DNA from: Tetrastigma voinierianum
Taxonomy: Eukaryota > Streptophyta > Magnoliopsida > Vitales > Vitaceae
Assembly: GCA_016808115.1 (NCBI GenBank)
Contig: JAEQBH010001502.1
Location: 124,001 to 188,000 of the forward strand
Length of the DNA: 64,000 nucleotides
Direction of reading: 5' to 3'
The notes below the pieces were generated by a model that did not search any database, was not told where the DNA came from, and was given only the letters and a program-made list of their open reading frames with translations. Shown piece by piece: positions 11,411-21,219 of this stretch (within the stretch, counting starts at the first letter, position 1; each line of letters starts with the position of its first letter). Both the position numbers and the translations under genes were made by a program.

Positions 11411-11950
11411 GTGATCAAATATCTTAGGGCTGCCATGAGGTGTTCGGACATAGTGGGCCCTAGTCGGGTCGAGCCTTCCTATGCGGAAATTTTTGCCACT
11501 CGCTATAGATCTCTGGCTAGTATTCATATTTGGCGTCCAGACTTTCTCACCTCTTACGTCGTCCATGTTCCTAAGATGGTTTGCTTTTTTGAGGTGGCTT
11601 TTGAAAATGGTCTCCGCTTCCCTTTACACGCTTTGTCAAGGCCCTCCGGAAGACTTCAACGTATGCCCCGCCCGCCCAACTCGGGCGCTTTTGAAGGCCT
11701 TGTTGCTTTCACCGATAAAGGCTTGGGTTCCTTACTTAGCCTATTACTAGACCTTTGAAGGTAAAAGAGTCATGAAGGTTTCTTATACATTTCTAAGCGG
11801 TCCAGTTCTAGGCTAATTATTTCTGACATGCCATCTTCCCACAAATTCTACAAGGAACGCCTATTTTTGTTAAATGGGCCGCACTGGGAATATAATCCGC
11901 CGATCGAGAAGACACACTTCATGCCCGACCTCTTAAACCACCCCTGAGAA
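11411..11950 (+). pseudogene. Remnant of gypsy-type plant transposon protein (antisense ORF)
   Basis: Plus-strand frames read FFEVAFENGLRFPLH (about 11588-11632) and, after a frame change, MPSSHKFYKERLF (about 11828-11870). These recall the plant 'putative gypsy-type transposon' domain (Transposase_28-like), in which a conserved (F)FEV-type helix is followed by an LPLHPF-like segment and later a W/KxRFF segment. The frame is broken at least twice. It lies in the opposite direction to the host LTR element, as antisense ORFs in Tat-lineage elements do. Recognition is from motif memory and is moderate. Confidence 0.5.
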
Positions 11951-12029
11951 CCTACGTGAGTTCTCCCTTGCTCCAATCGGGTCTAATTTTCGGAAGTCCT
12001 TGGGTGTCTCTAACTCTGGTTTGGTTGTA

Positions 12030-12101
12030 TGGTTTTCAGAGTACGCCCGTGTATGGCTTTTAACCACGTGGTCATTGGTTCGATTCCCACAGATGGCGCC
12101 A
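12030..12101 (+). other. tRNA-like sequence extending the primer binding site
   Basis: The last 18 nt (12084-12101, ttcccacagatggcgcca) are the standard primer-site match. The similarity continues outwards: a B box (ggttcgattcc, 12077-12087), an anticodon loop cttttaa (12057-12063) flanked by tatgg/ccacg, and a D-arm-like stretch ending cagagtacg. The implied anticodon is TTT. Stem mismatches and a missing 5' acceptor strand rule out a working tRNA gene. The copy of the primer therefore goes well past position A58, where minus-strand-primer copying usually stops. Confidence 0.65.
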
Positions 12102-12104
12102 AAC

Positions 12105-12700
12105 TGATGATGTTTTTTCAACCGAAAATGGGCTGGAGCTTACTGGAATTGCTGGGCCGGTCCACTATCTCTGGATGTCGAGCTCCTCTGCAAAAATATG
12201 AAACAAAAAGGATTGGCAGGGATCGCTCGTTGCCTCTCCAATGCCTAAGTCAGTTCTTTCTGGTGGAAGAGAAAAAGATCAACTACTTAGGGCGTAAATT
12301 GAATGCGTACCTTTCACCGATAGGGTGGCTTGGTATTTATAAGGGGTGATCATGACAACCTTCCGAGTTAGATGATGACACAGATATCTCTCTCATTAGG
12401 TGAGGGATTTTCTTTCCTTATCATTAACCGATTAATAAGGGATAATTGATAACCAATTATTATGAAATATTCTACTTCCTTAATTGGTAGAGATTCAATA
12501 AGGAAATTGGGTACTTTCCTTTAGCATGGGTTCTTTGGGCTGGCCAAATGGAGAGGTGAATTGGGCTCTCGTTTTGGGCATGTATTTGGAGATATCATTG
12601 GGCTGAGCAATTGTTTTGGGCCTGCTTCCTAATCTCTTTTTAAGCTTGATATTTGGGCTTGTGTTATGGGCCTGCGTGCCCATTATTTTAAACCCCATCA
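12105..12700 (-). repeat. 5' LTR of the 10.2-12.7 kb element
   Basis: About 596 bp. It starts tgatgatgttttttcaacc and ends aaaccccatca on the plus strand. A 3-nt spacer (aac) separates it from the primer site. A tatttataagg near 12,333-12,343 is conserved in both LTRs. Confidence 0.85.
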
Positions 12701-12759
12701 CTTTCTTACCTAGACAGTTCTATTTGTTTTTTTATAGTTAAGATGACAATTATAAATAT

Positions 12760-12938
12760 GGGTTCAGCTATAAAAAGCTTGTTCTCATATGAGAATGAGT
12801 TTTATACCATTAAATGGTGATTTTATTTCTTAAGATCTGTGTTTTTTCAGACAAAATTTTAATCTACACAGATCTCAAGAAATAAAATCATAAAATTTGT
12901 TCTCATATGAGAACAATGAGTTTTTTATAGCTGAACCC
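12760..12938. mobile_element. Mutator-type MITE, 179 bp, 9-bp TSD
   Basis: Terminal inverted repeats start gggttcagctataaaaa and end tttttatagctgaaccc, and pairing continues inwards through ttgttctcatatgagaa and the agatctgtg/cacagatct pair, so the whole element can fold. Both flanks are tataaatat (12751-12759 and 12939-12947), a perfect 9-bp duplication, the size typical of Mutator-like transposition. A paralogous promoter piece at 33.85 kb has a single tataaatat and no element. Confidence 0.9.
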
Positions 12939-15210
12939 TATAAATATTTAAATTTCGGGATATCTTCCAAATATCGCCCATTAATATCTTAACAGAACAA
13001 GGCCCCTCCCGAAGGTTCAGATAAGAAAACTGCGTCGTTTGAAGTTTGAAGTTTGAAGCATGAGGACATCCTCTCGAGTCTGAAGTCTCTTCCACCACGA
13101 GATTGAAATTCTCCTGCAATGTGCAAATCCTACACGCACGCACGAAAAATGTCAATCTAATACCCTTCAAACCTTCTCCAGTTTGTCAATCCAGACCCTC
13201 CTCCTCTCCCCTCGAAACAAAACCGCCTCACTTTCACCGGCCAAGCAGCCTGTGCCCAAAACGACGCCGGCCGACCGCATGGGCAGCCGAGAACCCACCT
13301 CGGAGGCGCGGCTCGAATGGCAATGGAAGCGCATGCAAGCAAAAAAGGCCAAACAACTACTCATGGTTCTACAGCCATGAAATGCCGATATACGACTCGG
13401 AAGAGGGATAATGAAGCAAGAAGGTCTTGTTTCGAGAGGCCTCGGGAGGTTGTGGAGAGCTCCCACGTTGTTATCTGGGTGAGTCTCGACGAGCAATCAA
13501 GGTATCGGGTCGACCGCTTCGTGAGACCTCGACGGAAGTCCGATTCATAACCGATGAAGGACGGACCCCCGATTGTTCGATAAGGTAGATCGGGTGCCTT
13601 CGGCGAGATTTTTCCCCAAAGGGATCGGGTTCATGGAACAGGTTGATTTGAATAATTCCATGGAGAAGCAAGGGAATTCATACAGGGGAAAATTTACCCA
13701 GGCCGACTGATGTCTAGGAAGAGGAGAACCTGTCTCAGCCCTAATTCTTCCACGTTGATTTTAATGGCAGCCGTAGATCCTCCGTTGCTCGGGATTGGAA
13801 TACTCAATTCCGATTGTTATGATCGATCATATGAGTTTGGCAAAGTATGGAGCTATGGAATTGTGACAGGGAAAATTCTGGGGAATGGTACTGCGCTTAC
13901 CGTCAGTAAAGAAAAACCTCAACCATGATGAACTTCGTGGTCATAAAGAATGGCTTTTATGACACCCTTCATTGATTTTATTTTATTTCTCCGGAGAGCT
14001 ACTTTATTTTGTTTATTTGCTTTTACTTCCTATGATTTAGTGGGATATTTTCATGTTTCAATCTGTATGTCGTCGGTTAATTTTTCTGGGTGATCTCCTC
14101 CATCCAGTTCTGCTTAAATTAATTGGTTATTGCATTGAGGATGATCAAAGGCTTCTTGCTTATGAGTTATGCCTATGGAAGCTTGGAGAATCACCTTCGT
14201 AAGTATGTACTGGAACTTTTTCCCCACACTTCCATAGATGTGTGGTATTAATTGCTTAATCTAATATCTCGTGGTATTAAAATATCAATATGGTACACAT
14301 TATTGCCAGCATAATTTCTATTTCCTATATTAGTTTGGTGGGAAGAGGCATTCGTGAGGTTTTATTCTTAATGTACCCCAAGAAATTCTTAACTTAAATG
14401 CGCTTTACTCCAAAGAGCAATGTTAGTCTGTTGTCCTTCATTAGTCCCGATATGGCTATAGCTTTTCTTTTCCAGATGAGCACCATCCTTGTATTTTAAT
14501 GCTTGTAGTTTCTATTTGAATTACCGCGGATCCATGGGATAAATTTAAGGAACAAAAATGTCAAGCTGGCTTGGTTCTTTTGTAAGATGACGTTGATTTT
14601 GTTATCAGAATGCTCAGGAATTAGCTACCTAGAAATGACATGGAGGGGCGGTGATAATATGTTCTCGTATATGGTTTGCTTTTACTTTCTTTGATGTCTC
14701 GGGGATGAGTTTGAAACAATATATCTGGGATTTAGAAATTTTCAAATACTTTAGAGGGAAACTTGTTGCATTTATAAAGACCGATGTGCTCAAGTCAATA
14801 TTATGTATCGCTTATATCATGCTTACATATACTAATCATGTGCTCAATGTTGTTTCATATGTTGAAACCTAAGTGGGGTTTTTGGATGAAGTTTCAACAT
14901 TCCAATCATACACTCGATCAAGCTAATGCGCTTTGCAAGAATCTACCGGCTTTGCTGCTAGTTTTTACTTTGGAGTACACTGGTTTGGTCATGAAGGTCC
15001 ATTTCATGATTGCCAATGCCTTAAGACTCGCCAACCGCCTTTTTTTATGAAAACAAGTGTGTGATTCATGCCGTCGACCTGATTCAAGATGCTTTAAGGA
15101 TTAAAATTCTTTCAGACTTTTGATTTGGTTGCTAATTCCAACCCTCTTCCTCAACATTCTAGTATTGATTGTTGAATGTTAAGTAAATGGAAACTCATAT
15201 TCGTGGAAAC

Positions 15211-16223
15211 CGTGGAATACAAGCTGGGATTCGTCAATATAAAGCAATTTTGTGTTGTCAGTCGCGGTGTTAGTAGCAACTTGTCCTTTTAAGGTTGGTA
15301 ATGGCCAGAGAATCAAGTTTGGAAGGATGTTTCGGATGGAGAATAATCTCTTACATGCCGCTTCCTTCTTGTTTGCTTTGGTCAGTTTCTAAGGAGGTGC
15401 GTGGGTAAGGAGTAATCGAACGATGATTATAGTGTAAGTGGTGTTTCGGACCACTTACTGTGCCTTTCAATGACTAGGAAATGGACGGTAAGGGCAGAGG
15501 TTGTTGTGTAGGCTCGTAGATACTCGAAGCAGGAAATCGATGCGTTAGTAGTTGACGAATACTAGGGTTTTATAGTAAAGTCCATGTATAAGGTGTTGCA
15601 ACTGTGCATCTTTGAGGGTTTCCCGTGGTGCATGGTTCGAGGTCTTCAGGTGTACCAAAATCGGGCTTTCACTGGGAAGAAGTCAGTAGAATCGACCTGA
15701 TATGCTTCCAAAGGAGGGGTGTTCCTCTAGTAAATAGATGTTTTTTGTCATCAGCAGGTGAGCTCAAGTAAATCATCTTTTACTCCATTATAGTATAACA
15801 AGAATTCCTGTGTGTTACCTTTTCTTTGTTACATGGATCATGTCGAGCTCGTCTCGAGATATGGCTTCAATGAAAAGCGCTTTTGTTGGCAAGAGAAGAA
15901 AGAAAGTATGGCAAACAACTTCTTGCTTGTTTTGGACAGTGCGGAAGACTAGAAATAGAATTATGTTAAAAGATGATTTTTTGTCCATACAGAAACTAAA
16001 ATACTTGTTTCTTTTTTTCTATGGTTGGAGACTAAGTTGTCTATAGAGAATGGTCCTTGTACCTTAGCTGGGCTTATGGATCAAGGAGTTGTAAGTGATG
16101 GGGATGCCCTGTTTAGCGGCAATTTTCCGTTTCTGAGGGTAGGTTCTTATTGCTCACTCAGACGCAACTTTAGCGTCATCTTCTAATAAACTTCACTTTG
16201 CTTATCAAAAAAAAAAAAAAAAA
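15211..16223 (+). mobile_element. 5'-truncated L1-type LINE, 3' end
   Basis: The insertion ends in a 17-bp poly-A tract and is flanked by gtggaaac (15203-15210) and gtgaaac (16224-16230). Its frames carry the C-terminal signature of plant L1 ORF2: FKVGNGQRIKF near 15,290-15,325, and LFWTVRKTRNRI then LSIQKLK near 15,925-16,000. The reverse transcriptase and endonuclease are gone. Gene R2 has the uninterrupted target (tttgtggaactgtgaatg) near 43,912-43,930. Confidence 0.85.
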
Positions 16224-16310
16224 GTGAAACTGTGAATGAGATACACCTTTGAATAACTAGATTAAAGTTTTACTTTTGTCTTTGTATCATCTTCTTAATT
16301 GTTTACTTAG

Positions 16311-17136
16311 GTGGTGTTTGTTTTTTTTTTACTTAATGCTATAAAACTTTTTTTTGAGTTTAATGCTGAATAATACTTAATAGCAGTAAGTATTAAGTTT
16401 TTTGTTTTTAACATCAAAATATAGATGACAAATCTGGCTGACTATTTCAAAGTTCCTCGCCCGCCCGTCCCGATGGGACGAGTTTAGTTTTTAATCAGAA
16501 CTGCTTTAAATGGTCGGGCTTATTTTCTCAAATCCGAGACCTAAGCCGTGGTTGCTATTCTCGCCTGCCCCGCCGATTATATTTTAAAATATTTTATTAA
16601 TTTATTTTATACTTTAATATAAATAATAATAATAATTAGAATGTTTTTTAATAAATAATTTATAAAAATTCATAATATTTTTATTTTTTTATGAAATATA
16701 TTAATTTTTAAATATAATAAAATAAAAAACAAATAAAAAATAAAAAAAATAAAAAACAAAATCAAATGTAAACTAAGACTGGGGAATTTTCACATCCCCA
16801 CTCAACCCACCCTACCCGCCCGTTTAAGTTTTGGGCCGGACAGTTTGAAAATTGAAAAAATAAACGAGTCTGATCGATGGGCCGCCCGTCCCAAGCCCCC
16901 GTTGTCATTCCTAGTAAGGAGGTTGCTAGCCCTCCTCCATGTTGTGCAATAATGAAGTTTTTCTTATTTTGGTGGAAGATGATTTTTTTTTAATAGAAAA
17001 AACCAAATATTTTCATTTTTTCTATTCAGATTTTTTTTTTTTTTTTAATTTCAACAAGTCATAAAATTTTAAAATAAATACTTGAATGTCGAAGTTATTC
17101 AACTTCGCCTTCAAGATTCAATAAAAACAACAACCC
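16311..17136. mobile_element. Composite hAT-like MITE, copy 1
   Basis: The outer ends are gtggtgtttgtttttt and the complement of its mirror (aacaacaaccc), with ttag on both sides. Nested inside (about 16421-16914) is a second MITE-like unit whose right end reads ccccgttgtcattccta and whose GC-rich subterminal arms resemble those of the 6.3-kb MITE. The same outer-plus-inner arrangement occurs at 31603-32378. The uninterrupted site in gene R2 is near 43,990-44,010. Confidence 0.7.
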
Positions 17137-17270
17137 TTAGTCATGGTTGCTTAAAAGCCATTTTTGTAATGTAACTGGCTGAATGAAGTGAGAATGTTGT
17201 CTATGTATTGCTTGTACATCACATTTTTGTATGAGTTCTATTTCAAAGTTCCATGCTTAACTCCGCTTAA

Positions 17271-18235
17271 AATATCACTTATTTTCGGGGTAAAAGCCCC
17301 GTGCAATTCCTGGGATCAAAGCTTCGTATTTATAGGTGACTTTTTAACGTATATAATTAAGTAAATTATATATAAAATAAAGTTCACAATTTCTAATATT
17401 ACATCATACTTAGGTTTGGAGGGTCATCCTAGAATTGCACATTCCCACTCATCAATGGCTGAACTTAATGATTGAATGTCTTTTTTTTGTGAGAGAAAAA
17501 TAATTTTCATTGATTCAAAATAGTAATACATTGGTGGAAACATAGAATCAAAATCGTTAAAAACCACAATAGATGAAACAACATCTAAGTTAATAGTATA
17601 ATAAAACGACTCAGAGCCTATATATTTGATTGTTGGGTCTATATATTTGATATTGCTATTATGATTAGAATATATTTGACTCTAGTTCTGTAGTATATTA
17701 ACAGCCATTGATTTTATTTTTGTCTCTGATCGTATATACTTTGCTTATCTGAATCGCCCAAACACAAATAAACATCGCATAGCAACGACGAAAATCAAAC
17801 AGTCGTATTGAGACGACATAACGACTTGTCACACCAAGATGACAATAACCACAAGCGCACAAAGGTGATAACAATCACACGCGCACCAAGGTGACGACTA
17901 AACCATGAAAAAAAAATAAACCTAGATTTGTGTGAAATAACCATTTTATTGAGAAATAAAAAGATGAAAAAGAGGTGTAGATGGTTGATTTCAGGTCAAA
18001 AATGACAAAAAAATCACCTCTCCTTGCTTAAAGAGAAAAGGCTAATAGAGAAAAAGTTGAAAGAAAATGAAGCTAGGGTTTAGAGAGGTTCCCCATTTTT
18101 TTCTGACGAATTTAATGTCAAAGAGGGCACTCTTGAGTAGCATTATATTGCAGAGTTAAACGAATGGGGCATGTGGTCCAATTGTTCAATATTTATGGAT
18201 CGTGGCCGCGATGCAAGGAGATATTTTTCAACAAG
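17271..18235. repeat. Duplicated block D3, left copy
   Basis: This block matches 60890-61620: both share tttataggtga…, tatataaaata, the phrase tagaattgcacattcc and gggcactcttgagta. The left copy carries a 630-bp poly-T-headed insertion. The right copy instead carries a TCGA-rich MITE. Each copy therefore shows the empty site of the other's insertion. Confidence 0.75.
17481..18110 (-). mobile_element. Retroposon-like insertion with poly-T head
   Basis: Begins with tttttttt (a poly-A tail on the minus strand) and is flanked by ttgaatgtc (17472-17480) and tttaatgtc (18111-18119). No coding motif is recognisable, so it could be a LINE 3' end or a SINE-like element. The paralogous block at 61.5 kb lacks it. 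Confidence 0.65.
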
Positions 18236-18261
18236 AGGCCTGGGCCTAAACTGCTCGTTAG

Positions 18262-18640
18262 TGTAATCGAGTCGACCAATACAAAGCCAGCACGAGCTCG
18301 ACCACTCGATTAAAATCCCGGCTTCGAACTTGATCAAGCTTCTTCTTTTTTCAGATGTTCGAAACTCGACTTAAAAAATGGTCGAGCTACTTGAACTCGA
18401 CTCGATAAATCTTGAATCAAATAAAAATTTAATAAATAATTATATCTCAACCTGTTCACTAAATCGACTTGATTAATAAAATAGTAAAGCCCGATTAAGC
18501 TGAGCAACAGTTTGGTATTGCGGGATACCCAACCTGATTTGACAAGGTTACATGAGTTGAGCCTAACTCTCCGATTAACTCCGAGTTGAATTTGAGTATT
18601 TCATGAGTAGAGCTGGAGTAGTTTTACTTGTTTATACATT
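18262..18640. mobile_element. TCGA-rich MITE, copy 1
   Basis: Dense ctcga/tcgag words (cgagctcgacc, gaaactcgac, gtcgagctac, gaactcgactcg), then aataaataattat and a run of diverged sequence. It matches 61140-61488, and partial copies near 20,795-21,000 and 29,225-29,400. The ends are less clear here than in the 61-kb copy. Confidence 0.55.
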
Positions 18641-18691
18641 ATAGTGTTGTCACTTTGTAAAAACTAGTAGAAAATCACAGGCTCCCGCAGG

Positions 18692-18770
<79 letters not shown>
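18692..18770. repeat. (CA)n-(TA)n microsatellite
   Basis: About 60 bp of CA followed by about 16 bp of TA. It sits exactly where similarity between the two dehydroquinate-synthase copies stops, so it may mark a duplication breakpoint. Confidence 0.95.
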
Positions 18771-18771
<1 letters not shown>

Positions 18772-18774
18772 GTA

Positions 18775-20730
18775 TCCAGTTTGTATCTTTCATATGGGTA
18801 TTCTATCCCAAAGAGCGCAAGTGCTGCATTAGGCGTATGTCGCACCCAAAATCGGGGATATAAAGTCATAACTCGAATCCCGAAATGGTAAAAAACATTC
18901 ATGAAACAAAACCCAAAAGAGATACAGGTTGTTCCCTTACCTAATTGAGTTTCTAAAAATTTAAAATACAAATGAGGAGTTGAAGATGTACATAAATGTT
19001 AGATATGGTAAACAAGGTATCATCACCTGGCTTTTGGGCTTCTGCTTCCATATTAGAGGATAATCAGAAGAAAAAGATGTCCAAATAAAAGATGGTGGTG
19101 GCACGTGAGACAAATTCCGCCAGCCCACACAGACAAAGCAACTAGGGTTCCGTTTGTTTTTTGGCTTTTTTCTGAAAGATAAATAGCTTTCTGCAGATCA
19201 GCCCTTCCCTCTCTCTCCTCCCTCCTCCTCCTCCCCTCCTCCTCCTCTCCTCCTCCTCCTCTCCTTTCTCCTGTTTGAGAACTTTTCATGACTTATTACT
19301 CGAAATTTCAAAAAAAAAAAAAAATTGGAATCTCGTAAAAAACAAGGTTCCAAAACAAGAAACACCACTCTTCACACAAGGAGAAAGCTAGCAACACTCA
19401 CTGCCTAATGTTAAAAGACAAACAACTTAATACTTAATCTTACTAAGTACTATTTAGCATTAAGCTAAAAAAGTATATCTGTATTAAAGTAAAAATTGAA
19501 CACCACCTAACCTATCCTTCACGGCATTCTTAGGCTTTCGTGAAGAAAGCTTAGAGGTACGATCAAAAGTCACTGATATTAAAAATTATTTGAGCAAAAC
19601 CACTTTACTGATTATCACCACATCAGACAAGGGAGCTGAGTCCAGAACTAATCCACACTTACAAATGCAAATACTAGGTTTGAGAGACAGTTTTTTGGGC
19701 ATGAAAGTGAGTGCCAAAGGTAACTGATGTATTTCATTAAGATTTGATTAGTAATGGGCAGGCAACAACCGGTATACCTGCCAATCATGTAAATTGATAA
19801 TAACATTGTCCCGCTGCTTATCAACAGGCTGGAGCAGCTGTAGTTGTTGCGGAGAAGAAACCTCATAAAATGTTGCTACTCTTCTTCCTTCACTGTCAAA
19901 AAGTTTTTCCTCTTCAATGAAGAGTGGATGTATCAATGCAATCGCTATTTGATTCTCAAAGAAAACATCAGAATCAGACACTTCATGAATACTGTAGTCT
20001 GGGAACAAGAAAACCTATATTTCCATTTCGGCATGTTTTGTTCCACTGAAAATGTCATGGGTTACTCTTAACATGCAAAGCAAATTCCGAAAACTCTTAA
20101 AATCGGCAGCACAAAATCTAATGTTCTTCACTTCCGGGAAAACCCAATTCCACTATACCAAAAGCAAAACCTCTATACAACTATTTGGGGCCTAACCTTT
20201 TTAGCCATTAACTCTTTCACAAGGCATAAAACCAAACAGTGAACATGCAGTTCATGAACTATAAAAACAAGACGTAACCCACTTACAGGACCATTCATTG
20301 GTGAGTTCTCGACGGTCAGGAGGGAAAATGAAAGTGTTCCATCCGCTCTCAGTGGCTGCCGTCATCACTTGCTTGCTCTCCGTCCATATCCACAATCACC
20401 TGGGTTACGGTACCGGCTGATAAATCAAGTAAAGATTTGAAGAACACATTGTGACCACCCGAGAACTGAACTGCAATCGAGCTTCCTTGCCACTATTATT
20501 ACTGCTAATTAGGTGAATGAATTGATCCCAAGAAATCGAAAAGACAAATAAAAAGTATGAATGAGAATGATGGGAAATGAATTTGGGAGGCAGGAAAAGA
20601 GAAAAAGAACCTGGTTTTGAGGAAAGAAAGGCAGTCATGATGTGGGATTCCAGCCAAGGAAGGGAGAGTAAAACAACAAGATTCATTCTCTTGCTCGTTT
20701 CGGTATTTCATGTCTCCACTCTTTTCTCGT
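18775..20730 (-). pseudogene. Archaeal-type dehydroquinate synthase gene A, 5' exons
   Basis: The gene is the plant relative of DHQ synthase II (Arabidopsis AT3G28760 type; the archaeal enzyme makes 3-dehydroquinate, the plant role is unsettled). Exon 1 begins near 20686 (MNLVVLLSLPWLE) with donor at about 20613. Exon 2 (about 20287-20505) reads WIWTESKQVM, then GWNTFIFPPDRRELTNEWS, with a clean cctgtaagt donor. Exon 3 (19778-19998) reads NQIAIALIHPLFIEEE, VATFYEVSSP and NVIINLHDWQ, then a gtatac donor. A frame change lies upstream of WIW in exon 2. All later exons (VIP…, EFIVE) are missing: similarity to copy B ends at the CA repeat. Exon 3 is open and well conserved, so loss of the 3' half may be the main lesion. 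A MITE of the gtttgttttttggc family lies in its intron at a site shared with copy B. Confidence 0.85.
19147..19513. mobile_element. hAT-like MITE (GTTTGTTTTTTGGC family), copy 1
   Basis: Left end cgtttgttttttggctttt, right end gaacaccacct. The interior holds agaaacaccac and an aacttaatacttaat/attaagc pair. A CT-rich run (about 19200-19270) is inserted in this copy. The same insertion is at 55596-55880 in the paralogous intron, so it predates the gene duplication. Confidence 0.65.
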
Positions 20731-20784
20731 GAAAACCCACTACCGCCAGACTCGCTATATTTATCCGATCTTTATATGGGGTAC

Positions 20785-21219
20785 GGAATGGGTGTAATCG
20801 AGTCCACGAGTAGATACGAAACCAAGCTCGAAGTTGACTCGATTTAAAAACTCAAAGCTCAAATTCGACTCGAATCCGACTGAAGGCTTTTAATTTACAA
20901 CCTGCTCGAAAATATCGCGCTTATGCGAACCCTCGATCAACAAAGCTAGAATCAATTAAAAAATTAATAAATAATTATACTCGAACTCATAATCACATAA
21001 AGCTGCACGAGAGTTTTAACGTGGTTCGGTCAATCATGCCTATATTCACAAATGAGAGAGAATATTTCCACTATTCTTGAAAAAAGACCAAGTACAAGAT
21101 TAAAATATCAAAGTATTGGGACAACTAGGAAAAATCACAAAGTCACAAAACCATATGATGCCCATAATACGGAGAAAATACATAACAAAACTCTCAATCT
21201 CTCAAACTCATACATCTCT
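20785..21219. mobile_element. Copia-LTR-like block, left part (split by an LTR element)
   Basis: A TCGA-rich piece is followed by ttttaacgtggttcggtcaa, atgcctatattcac and gagagagaatatttccacta. This wording is typical of Copia LTRs in plants. The block continues at 27971-28310, and an uninterrupted relative lies at 29200-30010. Confidence 0.65.

Larger units (their letters stand above)
10212..12700 (-). mobile_element. Complete small LTR retrotransposon, non-autonomous, Tat-like
   Basis: Two direct LTRs (10212-10787 and 12105-12700) flank a 1.3-kb interior. The termini are TG…CA, and both outer flanks are ctttc (10207-10211 and 12701-12705), a perfect 5-bp TSD. The primer site lies just left of the right LTR and reads as a tRNA 3' end on the plus strand, so the element is transcribed leftwards. 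No protease, reverse transcriptase or integrase is present. The interior holds one recognisable reading region, on the opposite strand to the element. That arrangement recalls the antisense ORF of Tat-lineage elements (Retand/Grande group), so I infer a deletion derivative of such an element. Confidence 0.8.
12948..17270 (+). pseudogene. RLCK-VII protein kinase gene R1, 5' half only
   Basis: The 3' truncation and frame breaks make this a pseudogene. It is a receptor-like cytoplasmic kinase of subfamily VII (PBL34/PIX7-like), a family that relays signals from surface receptor kinases. Visible exons are an ATP-site exon at about 13830-13955 (EFGKVW, GNGTALTV, then LNHDELRGHKEWL after a frame change) and an exon at about 14075-14198 (LKLIGYCIEDDQRLL, then a frame change; donor cgtaagt). 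The N-terminal coding part near 13,280-13,400 is less certain (GNGSACK…). The sequence then follows the intron of gene R2 (42.9-44.2 kb) but never reaches the catalytic loop, DFG or C-lobe exons. The upstream motif aaactgcgtcgttt, also seen at 33.9 kb as aaacggcgtcgttt, may be a promoter element. The intron carries an L1 fragment and a composite MITE. Confidence 0.8.

Noticed and set aside
12030..12101. A functional tRNA-Lys gene
   Set aside because: The 5' acceptor strand is missing, stems have mismatches, and it abuts an LTR at the exact primer-site position.
12948..14000. A separate unknown gene at 13 kb
   Set aside because: The LNHD…HKEWL and LKLIGYCIEDDQ exons show it is the front of an RLCK-VII kinase.
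18675..18971. 98-codon minus-strand frame with a long Val-Cys run
   Set aside because: It is the translation of the CA microsatellite and its flank.
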